This document shows positions 15,669-23,454 of a DNA stretch of 64,000 nt, piece by piece. Position 1 is the first letter of the stretch, and each line of letters opens with the position of its first letter. This DNA comes from Candidatus Poseidonia sp. GTDB taxonomy: Archaea > Thermoplasmatota > Poseidoniia > Poseidoniales > Poseidoniaceae. The notes below the pieces were generated by a model, which saw nothing but the letters and a program-made list of their open reading frames with translations, was not told the origin of the DNA and searched no databases. The stretch covers positions 1 to 64,000 of the forward strand of contig JAURAI010000006.1 in NCBI GenBank assembly GCA_030829545.1. Direction: 5' to 3'. The position numbers and the translations under genes were made by a program.

Positions 15669-16470
15669 GTTCAGCTCGGGCGTGAACGCGCTTGAGCACA
15701 ACGAAAGCTGGAAGTGACCAGCCGACCACTGAAACCAACCAGGCAAGGAGCGAACCGACGATTACGCCGTAAGCAGGAAGCGACCACATCGCGATGTTGG
15801 CATAAACGGCTACACTCACACCGCCCAACATCATCGGGCCTGCAGCGCCTTGCGGAACGGTCGGACCTTGAGCGAGCCAAAGCGCCACCATGCTTGTCAA
15901 GAAAATAGCAGGGAATACACTCGCTAAACCGGCGAGAAGAGGTTGGCCCAATCCTGCGAGCCACACGGCCATTGCAATCGCCAAGGCGGCCATGCATCCC
16001 CGAGCAACAAGCACGCCACGGCTGACTGATTTACTGCCCTTGGGAGCCTCTTGGGGGCGGAGGTTGAAGGCGATGGCTACCACCAACAGAACCACGAAAC
16101 CAACCAAGGCGGTGGTGGATTCGCTCCATCCAGAGAGCGGCCCGTCCACCGTGAAGATCATGGCTGCTCCGAGGAGCGACCACAACAGAAGAGAGGTGAG
16201 TGCCGTCAAGAGAAGTGGCGACCTTTTACTCGTAAAAAAGCGGGGCAGGACGACCCAAGCGCCCAAAAAAAGAGTGTTGAGCACCATGCCAAAGGGAACG
16301 ACGGACATGCTCGAGATGAGGGCGTCCTCACCCCCTGCAACGTACATACCGACTGCAGCCGGTACGATGGTGGAAGGAACTGTACCCAGCAAACCGCCAA
16401 TCAAGCCCCCCCATTTTTCGATGGCAACCGTCACGCATGTCGCAACCAAACCTGCGAAAAGGGCCGACAA
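15658..16470 (-). CDS. Multi-pass membrane protein
   Basis: A hydrophobic protein of about 270 residues with roughly nine membrane helices, beginning SALFAGLVATCVTVAIEKW and including GGLIGGLLGTVPSTIVPAA. No named family is claimed. The start is unresolved: the first in-frame ATG (16560) would overlap the upstream thioredoxin-like gene by 79 bases. A TTG at 16470 is the first conventional codon after that gene's stop, and non-standard codons at 16483-16491 are also possible. It is the last gene of the minus-strand set that begins with the M24 peptidase. Small-molecule or ion transport is only a guess. Confidence 0.6.
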   Translation of the reverse strand: MSALFAGLVATCVTVAIEKWGGLIGGLLGTVPSTIVPAAVGMYVAGGEDALISSMSVVPFGMVLNTLFLGAWVVLPRFFTSKRSPLLLTALTSLLLWSLLGAAMIFTVDGPLSGWSESTTALVGFVVLLVVAIAFNLRPQEAPKGSKSVSRGVLVARGCMAALAIAMAVWLAGLGQPLLAGLASVFPAIFLTSMVALWLAQGPTVPQGAAGPMMLGGVSVAVYANIAMWSLPAYGVIVGSLLAWLVSVVGWSLPAFVVLKRVHARAELNG

Positions 16471-16481
16471 AAGAATTGACG

Positions 16482-16820
16482 TCAGGACGATGAGAGAACC
16501 CCCGCTTGAGCAAGATGTTCTGTCAGGGCAGCATGGTGTCCACCGTTCCAGTGAGCACACGCCTCACCGTTGACGTAGAGGACATTGAACGGGACCATGG
16601 CAATGTGCGCAGCCCACGTACGTGCCTGTGTGAACGCAGCGCCGAGGTCTGAACGTATGTTGAGCGTGACGATATCGAGATGAGGAATTCCTTCCCACTG
16701 CTCAAGGGCTCGGTGCCACTCAGTGCAATCATCGCATCCGGGGCGCCCGATAACAAGCAAGGTGACCCGGCCGTCTTGACCGAGAGCCTCGTCCACGTGG
16801 GTCATGGCCCGAAGGTGCAT
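16482..16820 (-). CDS. Thioredoxin-like protein with a CxxC motif
   Basis: A 112-residue protein with a thioredoxin-like fold. VTLLVIGRPGCDDCTEWHRAL places a CDDC active site at about residues 29-32, after strand beta1. A cis-Pro-like position is seen at MVPFNVLYVNGEACAHW. It is short, so it is a minimal thioredoxin or glutaredoxin-like domain. The ATG at 16820 lies 4 bases after the stop of the histone-like gene; a second ATG at 16805 is possible. It probably reduces disulfides or senses redox in the cytoplasm; the target is unknown. Confidence 0.65.
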   Translation of the reverse strand: MHLRAMTHVDEALGQDGRVTLLVIGRPGCDDCTEWHRALEQWEGIPHLDIVTLNIRSDLGAAFTQARTWAAHIAMVPFNVLYVNGEACAHWNGGHHAALTEHLAQAGVLSSS

Positions 16821-16824
16821 GCCA

Positions 16825-17685
16825 TCACTCCGAAGTATGGGCGGTGATGTTCACAACATCTTGCAGTTCTATGCTTCGTGCACCGCGCCCGCTGGCATGT
16901 TCTGCGGCCTTGATGAGGCGAGAGCGCATCCATCCAAGCGTCATCATGCCTCGCATGCTGTTTATGGATTCGATGAAATGAACGGGGTTATTTCCCAATT
17001 GTGCATGGTTGCGGATGTCGTCTTCAAGGTCCTCAAAGACTTCAGAATACATGTCAAGCAATTCGTCAAGAGCATCTTTTGTGACCGCCATACGAGCGAC
17101 ACTACGAGCGAGCGCAAGCAGGGAAGTAGGTGTGAGCATGCCACCACTCTGGCTTGCGACGAAATCATTTGCACCGCCTTCAGGAACGACGGTCTCGTCC
17201 TCTTCTTCGTCCGAATCGGGCTTGCGCATGTTGAGAAGTGCACGGTCCAAATGGCGTGGTTTGATGGTTGCAACTCGGTCCCGCTCTGCAGCCTCTGAAG
17301 CATTTCGCAGGAGCGCCGCTAAATGGGCTTCTGTATGTTCAATGCCTGCTTGAACGGCTGCTGAACCGACCGATTCAACCCCATCGATGCGGTCGATCAT
17401 CAATTCGCGAGTCCGATTGTAATTCAACCGACTACGTTTTGGATCGTCCAGCGTTTTGCGTTCAGGGTCTTGGCTCAGTGTTTCCTGTTCCATTTGGGGA
17501 ACCAAACGGTCGAGTTCTTCGCACAACAATTCAACCAGCCGTTCCTTGACGGCCCCTGAAAGGCGCATCGTGGTGTAGTGAGACGATACGGCCGCAATGT
17601 GGCTGGCTGAGTAAGGCTTGGCGACCATGCCCTTGGTGGAGGTCCTGCCATCCTTGAATGATGTGGTTGAGTTTCTTGGGCTCAC
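16825..17685 (-). CDS. Protein with histone-fold-like segments
   Basis: A 286-residue, mostly helical protein. Residues ~105-150 (HTEAHLAALLRNASEAAERD then RVATIKPRHLDRALLNM) align by eye with alpha2-loop2-alpha3 of archaeal histones (compare RKTIKAEDIELA). Two further stretches share the pattern more weakly: N-terminal VKERLVELLCEELDRLVPQ with ERKTLDD, and C-terminal SRLIKAAEHASGRGARSIEL. An acidic linker (DSDEEEDE) separates the halves. The protein could therefore be a multi-histone-fold or TAF-like DNA binder; that is inference. GTG at 17685 overlaps the upstream stop (GTGA), and an in-frame ATG lies at 17628. Homology needs profile search, so no name is given. Confidence 0.5.
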   Translation of the reverse strand: MSPRNSTTSFKDGRTSTKGMVAKPYSASHIAAVSSHYTTMRLSGAVKERLVELLCEELDRLVPQMEQETLSQDPERKTLDDPKRSRLNYNRTRELMIDRIDGVESVGSAAVQAGIEHTEAHLAALLRNASEAAERDRVATIKPRHLDRALLNMRKPDSDEEEDETVVPEGGANDFVASQSGGMLTPTSLLALARSVARMAVTKDALDELLDMYSEVFEDLEDDIRNHAQLGNNPVHFIESINSMRGMMTLGWMRSRLIKAAEHASGRGARSIELQDVVNITAHTSE

Positions 17686-17945
17686 TCGACCAAGCCGTCA
17701 TCCCTTCCAATGACTTGGTTGAATTCCCACGCATGCAGGCATTCATGACCGCCGATGAAACCACCGGCTTCTCGGGAAGGACCGATGAATTCAGAACCGC
17801 ACAAATGGCAAAAAACATTGACGATGAGTTCGTTGAAGTAGGTTCCATTGGGAGTGACCCGTTTTGGAATGCGTTTTCCGACATCGTTGTGGTCCCAGTC
17901 TTCGGTTTTCTCGCAAATCTCGTCTTCACGTTGTTCCTGTGTCAT
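17682..17945 (-). CDS. Small zinc-ribbon/HNH-like protein
   Basis: An 87-residue protein with a metal-binding look: NVFCHLCGSEF gives a CxxC pair and GGHECLHAWEF contributes His and Cys after a Gly-rich turn. The N-terminus is charged (TQEQREDEICEKTED). The ATG at 17945 overlaps the TGA of the M24 peptidase gene (ATGA), and its own stop overlaps the next gene. The role is unknown; a zinc-stabilised adaptor is plausible. Confidence 0.6.
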   Translation of the reverse strand: MTQEQREDEICEKTEDWDHNDVGKRIPKRVTPNGTYFNELIVNVFCHLCGSEFIGPSREAGGFIGGHECLHAWEFNQVIGRDDGLVE

Positions 17946-19222
17946 GCATCCCACTCCATCAACCAAGGAAGCGCGCCGTCCGCCGTTAGTGGGCGCATGC
18001 CTTCTTCGTCACGCAACCATGTATCCTCTGTACCAACGCTTCCTTCACCGTACACCACCTTCGGTTCAATGGCCATGGTTCCACCCACGGGAAGTGGCCG
18101 GTCAAAGCCAGCCGCCACCACGGGCGATTCATCGAGTTGGAGACCAATTGAATGGCCGAGGAAGCGGCTTTGGTCGGGGGTTGTTCCCATCAGGTGGTCT
18201 TTGTAGCCCAAAGTTTCTGCCATCAGCAAGCCGTCATCCCACGCTTCACTGCAAGGCCGGCCTTGGTCGAGAACATCGACGACAACTTCCTTCACCGTCA
18301 CCATATCGTCAAGGCGTTTTGTCCATGTTTCATCAAGACGGCCTGCGACAAACATTCTGGTGCAGTCCACCATGTATCCGCGATGGGCATGAACGAGGTC
18401 AACCAAAACAGGTTCGTTGGCCTTGACCCGTGAGAAGCCTGAGCCCATACCGGACAAGGGGTGAGGTCCTGTTCCCCCGACTGCAGAATCAAAGAAGGAA
18501 GGGATGCCTCCAGCACGGCCGGCAACGATAACGCCACGGTCGCATTGAAGCGGATAGCGACGCATTTGCACATTGCCACCAAAGCCTTCGCTGCGACTCA
18601 CGGCCTCTGCGGCGGCAACCATATCGAGCTCACTGACACCTTCGCCACCAACCGTAAGGACAGCCTCAAACATTCGGTATTGAACGGATGCAGCCGTTTC
18701 CATTTGCTCAATTTCCCATGCGGATTTGATTTCACGTTGTCGGTGGATGATGGCGGTGACATCACCAGCCTCTCCAAGAGAGGAGAGAGCAGAGGCAAAG
18801 CGAGCGGTAAAGGAACCGGGCGCTTCTCCAAATTGGAGGGCAGGAGCCTTTGTGACTCCCATTGAGCGGAGGGTCTCTGCGAAGGTGGAAAGGCGTGGAA
18901 AAGCACGAACGTGATGCGGTGCATCATCGCCGCCCGCCTCCCATTGCGCTCGCTTGAGTGAGCGGCGAACGAACGCAACCGGTCCGTCACCGTCTGAATC
19001 GAGGCTGCCGCCTTCTCCCAGGGCAGGGACAAAGAAGGAAGCGTCCTGTCGGCCACCGGTATAGTAGTACAGGTCAACGGGATGTTGAACCAAGGCTCCT
19101 GGCAAACCTGCTTCCTTGAGCATCTTAGCCAAACCGGCCTGACGGGCTGCCAATTCACTGACTGGAACTCGCCAGTCCTCTCCCTCGGGACCAACGATGT
19201 CGTCGGGCGACCAGGCTGTCAT
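17942..19222 (-). CDS. pepQ: M24-family metallopeptidase (Xaa-Pro aminopeptidase-like)
   Basis: A 426-residue pita-bread aminopeptidase or prolidase. The N-terminal creatinase-like domain (residues ~20-160) precedes the catalytic domain. The metal ligands are visible in order: VLVDLVHAHRGYMVDCTR (two Asp), GHSIGLQLDESPVV (His), GTMAIEPKVVYG (Glu) and GSVGTEDTWL (Glu). It would remove N-terminal residues before proline or split X-Pro dipeptides in the cytoplasm. It heads a tightly overlapped set with the zinc ribbon and histone-like genes. The symbol is tentative because substrate length cannot be told from sequence. Confidence 0.85.
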   Translation of the reverse strand: MTAWSPDDIVGPEGEDWRVPVSELAARQAGLAKMLKEAGLPGALVQHPVDLYYYTGGRQDASFFVPALGEGGSLDSDGDGPVAFVRRSLKRAQWEAGGDDAPHHVRAFPRLSTFAETLRSMGVTKAPALQFGEAPGSFTARFASALSSLGEAGDVTAIIHRQREIKSAWEIEQMETAASVQYRMFEAVLTVGGEGVSELDMVAAAEAVSRSEGFGGNVQMRRYPLQCDRGVIVAGRAGGIPSFFDSAVGGTGPHPLSGMGSGFSRVKANEPVLVDLVHAHRGYMVDCTRMFVAGRLDETWTKRLDDMVTVKEVVVDVLDQGRPCSEAWDDGLLMAETLGYKDHLMGTTPDQSRFLGHSIGLQLDESPVVAAGFDRPLPVGGTMAIEPKVVYGEGSVGTEDTWLRDEEGMRPLTADGALPWLMEWDA

Positions 19223-19327
19223 GTGTTGAGGACGGTTGGCGACTGTTCAAAACCCATTCGCCCACGAAGATGGCGATGTTCTCGAAGGCCTCGGTGGAAA
19301 AAGGATGCGAGGGCCTTGCAGGAAAAA

Positions 19328-19340
19328 CAATTATACTTTG
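19328..19340 (+). promoter_or_regulatory. TATA-like box before the SAP mini-gene
   Basis: AATTATACTTTGA lies about 25 bases before the ATG at 19359, the spacing expected for a leaderless archaeal transcript. It supports the short start over the longer in-frame ATG at 19236. Confidence 0.5.
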
Positions 19341-19358
19341 ATAAATGCACTGAACAAC

Positions 19359-19484
19359 ATGGATTACGAAGCATCAACTCTGCTGGAATTGAAAAAACTC
19401 TGCAAGCAACGAGGCCTCAAGATTTCTGGGACAAAAGATGAAGTTGTCATCAGACTGATGGAATACGACGAAATGGCAGCATGA
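19359..19484 (+). CDS. 41-residue SAP-domain protein
   Basis: The whole protein is one SAP helix-extended-helix motif: STLLELKKLCKQRGLKISG, then TKDEVVIRLMEY. SAP motifs bind AT-rich or structured nucleic acid. An ATG at 19236 would give 82 residues, but the first 41 are low-quality (a frame over the divergent promoter region). The ATG at 19359 has a TATA-like box at leaderless distance. It is followed by GAGGAGGGG and then a membrane protein with a zinc ribbon. Confidence 0.7.
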   Translation: MDYEASTLLELKKLCKQRGLKISGTKDEVVIRLMEYDEMAA

Positions 19485-19526
19485 GGAGGGGCTCAAGCGC
19501 CCGTATTCCAGCAAGTCGGCACACCC

Positions 19527-20117
19527 ATGATCATGCCCATGCACGGTGCTCAACAAATCATGATTCCACAAAAGAATTCAATGTACCAAACGCTTGGCAC
19601 CTTCGTCGTTCTCTACGCCTTGGTGCGAATCGGGTGGTCAATGCTATGGACGTTAAACAATGAACAAATGATCGGTTGGTTGCTTGCTCCGGTTGGCTTT
19701 TTCATTGGCATCGGCTTCTTGATGGGAGGGGCACTCATCCATCAAGAGTCCAAGAATGGAATTCTTCTTACGCTGAGTGTTCTGGTTGTTTCTGGATTTC
19801 TCAGCATCGCCTTCCACGCTGATTCAATGAGCGATATGAATCCAGTGACACTTATCTGGGGCGACTCTGCGATGTTTATGACCTCAATTTTGTGCTCCTT
19901 TACGTGTTTCGCAATTGTGGGACTCCCACTTCTCCTCGGAGATGGAAACATGAAACCAGGATGGCCTCCCTCCCTTCAACGCATTTTTGACGGAGCAGGT
20001 AAAGGCGACAAAAAGCGTCAGGTCGCCTGCGGAAGTTGCAATGAAAAACTGAAGATTCCTGCGGCCTATTCGGGCAATATTCAATGCCCTTCCTGCAAAA
20101 GTACCATGAAAGTTTGA
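19527..20117 (+). CDS. Four-TM membrane protein with C-terminal zinc ribbon
   Basis: A 196-residue protein. Four hydrophobic helices lie at about residues 22-44, 49-72, 78-99 and 115-136. The tail carries a treble-clef or zinc-ribbon-like pair, CGSC and CPSC (about residues 171-190), separated by NEKLKIPAAYSGNIQ, the pattern of MJ0042-like ribbons. Several ATGs open the frame (19527, 19533, 19539, 19560), so the start is uncertain by a few residues. The function is unknown; a cytoplasmic zinc ribbon on a membrane anchor recurs in this genome (7147-7404). Confidence 0.65.
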   Translation: MIMPMHGAQQIMIPQKNSMYQTLGTFVVLYALVRIGWSMLWTLNNEQMIGWLLAPVGFFIGIGFLMGGALIHQESKNGILLTLSVLVVSGFLSIAFHADSMSDMNPVTLIWGDSAMFMTSILCSFTCFAIVGLPLLLGDGNMKPGWPPSLQRIFDGAGKGDKKRQVACGSCNEKLKIPAAYSGNIQCPSCKSTMKV

Positions 20118-20240
20118 GCGAATTCCCGTTCCTACCTCAGAGATACTTGCGTGAATGTGGATGTTTCGCACCCTTCCCTTGTTCAATGAACGAGGCACAA
20201 ATGAAGGAACCTTCTTATCTACGGCCCACAAGTTCATTCC

Positions 20241-20936
20241 ATGCAAGGTCACCTCATCGTGAAACGAATTGGCTGGGGGTTGGTTCTTCTCGCTCTCTTG
20301 CCCTTCGTGATAGGGGTTTCGTTGTCAACGAGCGATGCTATCTTACTGAGTGATGTTGGTCGAAGTGGTATGTTTGAAATCACAGAAGAAGAAGCTGGAA
20401 TGGTGATCATCGTTTTTGATGAGTATGGCGTTATTGAATGCAGCGAGTATGAATTCAACGTCTTCGATGAGAACCAGCAACGAATCATGTTCACGAAAAC
20501 CGACTGTGAGAAATGGTGGGAAGAGAGTACCTATCAATTTACATCCGAGGCACTCCCCCCTGGCATGTACGATTTTGATGCTTCTGATGATGTTGAGATT
20601 TTGGCCGTTAAGGGCGACCTTGAGACCTACATGGAAAACTACGTCATTGGGGAATTCCTCTCCAGCCTGGGATGCGGTATTTGCTGCTTCGGCATCGTCG
20701 CTGTTGTCGGCAGCAGCAGAATGGGAGCGGCAACGGCCTACGGCGCTGAGAACCAAGTGATCTTGATGGGGCAGGGCCAACCCGTTGAAGCCATTCCAGT
20801 CGTGGCTGAGCCGGTTCAATCCAGCATGTATCAAGAGATTGTGAGGCAAGCCGAAACCGTCGTGTCCACTGTGGAGGATGCTGAGGATGAAGCATCACCG
20901 AATGGAAGTTTCTGGGGCGGCATCACCGAGGATTAA
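20241..20936 (+). CDS. Membrane protein with extracytoplasmic domain, unknown
   Basis: A 231-residue protein: TM1 at about 8-28 (IGWGLVLLALLPFVIGVSL), an acidic extracytoplasmic domain (residues 30-135), a second TM rich in Cys (about 137-157, SSLGCGICCFGIVAVVG), and a ~70-residue cytoplasmic tail with Gln/Val/Glu-rich low complexity ending SFWGGITED. Two Cys residues in the outer domain (in IECSEYEF and TDCEKWW) may form a disulfide. No family is recognised. Its 3' end overlaps the convergent methyltransferase gene by 4 bases. Confidence 0.65.
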   Translation: MQGHLIVKRIGWGLVLLALLPFVIGVSLSTSDAILLSDVGRSGMFEITEEEAGMVIIVFDEYGVIECSEYEFNVFDENQQRIMFTKTDCEKWWEESTYQFTSEALPPGMYDFDASDDVEILAVKGDLETYMENYVIGEFLSSLGCGICCFGIVAVVGSSRMGAATAYGAENQVILMGQGQPVEAIPVVAEPVQSSMYQEIVRQAETVVSTVEDAEDEASPNGSFWGGITED

Positions 20937-21889
20937 TTCATCAGTTCATCCAGTTGAGGTGAAGCCGTTGTGGACAAGCGTTCCTCTGCAATGGCGCAAT
21001 AATCAGCAGACAGGTCAACGCCGATGTAATGGCGTCCGTGCTGCTTTGCTGCAACACAGGTTGTACCCGAACCATTGAAGGGGTCGAGGACGATATCGCC
21101 GGTGAAACTGTACATCTCAATGCACCGTTTGGGCAATTCCACTGGGAACGGAGCGGGGTGGTTCACGCGAGAGGCCCGTTCTGTGGCAAAGGACCAGATG
21201 GATTTCGTGTGCTGGATGAAATCGTCCCGTGGAATGGTGTCCAAGCGACCTTCGGCCCGCTCGGTCTTGGTTCTCGGGAGCTTGTAATCACCCTTTGAGA
21301 AGACGAGCAAGTATTCATGCACGTCACGCAAGCATGGATTGGAAGCGGATTGGAAGGAGCCCCAAGCACACGATGAACCAGCACTTGCCGATTTATCCCA
21401 GATGATTTCACCTCGCATCAAGAATCCTATTTCGTGCATGATGATGTTGATGTGGGAGGAAAGGGGAATGTAGGGCTTGCGACCCAAATTCGCGACGTTG
21501 ATGACCATTCGGCCGCCCGGTGTGAGGACACGATAGCATTCTGCGAACACTTCGTGCAACAAGTTGAGGTACTCGGCTAGGGAGAGATTTTCATCGTACT
21601 CCTTTGAGGCATTGTAGGGTGGCGAGGTCACAACGAGATGAACGCAATTATTGGGCAGGGGCAAGGCCCTTGAATCACCGCAATGAACGGTATCAAGATG
21701 CTCCGAAGGGAAGGCTTGGACTTCGCCAACTTCCCGTGATGCAACCAAGCCTTCATTCAGTCGACTGGTGTAATAGGTGGTGGCGTCGTGACCTTCGCGT
21801 CGAGAAACACCGAAGGATGAGGTTGCCGTGCTGGCGCGACGTCGTGCACCCTCCAAAGGGGCATCCTTCACCGTCGGCTCATCAGCCAT
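20933..21889 (-). CDS. Site-specific DNA methyltransferase (beta class, N4-C/N6-A)
   Basis: A 318-residue amino-methyltransferase. The order of motifs is permuted as in the beta class: catalytic TSPPYN (in LVVTSPPYNASKEYDE) lies near the N-terminus and the SAM-binding DPFNGSGTTCVAA lies near the C-terminus. YRVLTPGGRMVINVANLG and RHYIGVDLSADYC are also typical. It transfers methyl from SAM to an exocyclic amine of A or C. No restriction endonuclease is adjacent, so it is an orphan methylase within this window. ATG 21889 (MADEPTVK) is favoured; an upstream in-frame ATG at 21940 would overlap the frame leading to pgk. Confidence 0.9.
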   Translation of the reverse strand: MADEPTVKDAPLEGARRRASTATSSFGVSRREGHDATTYYTSRLNEGLVASREVGEVQAFPSEHLDTVHCGDSRALPLPNNCVHLVVTSPPYNASKEYDENLSLAEYLNLLHEVFAECYRVLTPGGRMVINVANLGRKPYIPLSSHINIIMHEIGFLMRGEIIWDKSASAGSSCAWGSFQSASNPCLRDVHEYLLVFSKGDYKLPRTKTERAEGRLDTIPRDDFIQHTKSIWSFATERASRVNHPAPFPVELPKRCIEMYSFTGDIVLDPFNGSGTTCVAAKQHGRHYIGVDLSADYCAIAEERLSTTASPQLDELMN

Positions 21890-22029
21890 GAAGGCCAAGG
21901 TTGTCGCGGGCTTTATCACCTTTCGCGCCAAAGTGGCCATTCAGACGCGCGTCTTGCCACCCTTACTTGACATCCGACCTCTCGTTGTCGAGGCGAGGGA
22001 TGAAAAACCGAAAGCGCTTGGATTGTTCA

Positions 22030-23292
22030 ATGGCAAAGGTCCTGACCTTGGACGACGTCAATGTTGACGGCAAGACGGTCCTGCTTCGCGTGGACATCAA
22101 CAGCCCGATGGACCCGTCCACGAAATCGTTCTTGGACGTCACGAGAATTCGGGCCATTCTACCGACCATCCAGCGTTTGGTCAAAGCCAAAGTCATCATC
22201 ATGGCGCATCAATCTCGTCCTGGAAAAGACGACTTCACCAGCACCTTGGGTCACGCCCGTGAACTTGGCCGCCTCCTTGGCCGTCAGGTCAAATGGGTGG
22301 ACGACATCCACGGCCCGAAGGCAATGGATGCCATTGAAAGCCTCGAAGCGGGCGAGCTCCTGATGCTCAACAATGTCCGTATGGACGAGGAAGAAATGAA
22401 CGTCACAGGTGGCATGAATGCCATGGCTGAAACCCAACTCGTTCAGGACCTCGCCAGTGTAGCGGACCTGTTCGTTAACGATGCCTTCGCCTGTGCACAC
22501 CGTTCCACTCCATCCATCGTTGGTTTCGCCAGCATGCTTCCTTGTGTTGCTGGAGAACTCATGGGCAACGAATTGCGAAAATTGGACATGGCGCTCGAAA
22601 CGCCCAAGCGCCCCTGTTTGGCTGTTCTTGGAGGCGTCAAAGTAGACGATTCCATCCAAGTCGCAGAAAACATGCTACGCAACGGAATTGCCGACGAAGT
22701 TTGGCCGACCGGAGGCGTTGCCAACCTGTTGCTCGACCTCGCTGGTTTTGACATTGGAGAGGTCAACCGTGACTTCCTCAAAAACGAATTGAGGGATGAA
22801 TGGGCACCCACCATTCAGCGTGCTCGTGGCCTTCTTGATCACTACGGAAGCAGCATTCACCTCCCTGTGGATGTAGCCGCCAACATTGAGGGCAACCGTG
22901 TTGACGTGCCTCTTGCAGAATTACCACTTGAAGCACCCCTCCACGACCTTGGGTTGGAGTCCATTCGCTACCTTTCTGCCGCCATCAAGCAGGCAGGAAC
23001 CATCATTCTGAACGGTCCGGCAGGCGTCTTTGAAATCTCTGATTTCGCACTTGGAACCATTGAGATTCTCAACGCTTGTGCTGAATCCGAAGCCTACACG
23101 GTGATGGGTGGAGGTCACACGGGGACCTTGGTGACCAAGCGCGGCATTGCCCACAAAATGGGACACGTCTCAACCGGTGGAGGTGCTTGCTTGGATTACA
23201 TCGCAGGTCGCCCGCTCCCCGGCGTGGTCAGTCTTGAGCAAAGCGCCGTCGCTTTTGGCGTGGACATCACGGCGGCAGCACATCACGAATGA
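22030..23292 (+). CDS. pgk: Phosphoglycerate kinase
   Basis: Interconverts 1,3-bisphosphoglycerate + ADP and 3-phosphoglycerate + ATP. The 420-residue protein shows the substrate-binding start KTVLLRVDINSPMD, the MAHQSRPGKDDFTS segment, DLFVNDAFACAHRSTPS, LAVLGGVKVDDSI, NGPAGVFEISDFALGT and the C-terminal nucleotide loop GGGHTGTLV with HVSTGGGACLDYI. The length is normal for archaeal PGK. The start is at 22030 because upstream codons (from 21901) encode nothing PGK-like. It ends 5 bases before a convergent tRNA-Thr gene. Confidence 0.95.
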   Translation: MAKVLTLDDVNVDGKTVLLRVDINSPMDPSTKSFLDVTRIRAILPTIQRLVKAKVIIMAHQSRPGKDDFTSTLGHARELGRLLGRQVKWVDDIHGPKAMDAIESLEAGELLMLNNVRMDEEEMNVTGGMNAMAETQLVQDLASVADLFVNDAFACAHRSTPSIVGFASMLPCVAGELMGNELRKLDMALETPKRPCLAVLGGVKVDDSIQVAENMLRNGIADEVWPTGGVANLLLDLAGFDIGEVNRDFLKNELRDEWAPTIQRARGLLDHYGSSIHLPVDVAANIEGNRVDVPLAELPLEAPLHDLGLESIRYLSAAIKQAGTIILNGPAGVFEISDFALGTIEILNACAESEAYTVMGGGHTGTLVTKRGIAHKMGHVSTGGGACLDYIAGRPLPGVVSLEQSAVAFGVDITAAAHHE

Positions 23293-23297
23293 GAAGG

Positions 23298-23370
23298 AGC
23301 CACTGGGGAGATTCGAACTCCCGACCTTCTGATTACGAATCAGATGCTCTACCAACTAAGCCACAGTGGC
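23298..23370 (-). tRNA. tRNA-Thr (anticodon CGT)
   Basis: The minus strand folds as a 73-base cloverleaf: acceptor GCCACTG pairing with CAGTGGC, D arm GCTTAGTTGGTAGAGC, anticodon stem TCTGA/TCAGA around loop TTCGTAA (anticodon CGT), and T arm GGGAG-TTCGAAT-CTCCC. CCA is not encoded. There is no intron. Confidence 0.95.
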
Positions 23371-23454
23371 GCTAAATTTGCCGCTGACCCAATCAAACAT
23401 AAGGAAGTCGGTCTCAACCTCAGCGTTCATGAATCATGGCGAACAGGCGCTACC

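Noticed and set aside
15890-16573. Plus-strand 227-codon frame.
   Set aside because: Antisense of a hydrophobic multi-TM gene; rich in Arg/Pro/Thr as expected of such shadows.
2535-21889. HNH nuclease and DNA methyltransferase as a restriction-modification pair.
   Set aside because: They are about 17 kb apart with unrelated genes between, and the HNH gene has its own flanking repeats.
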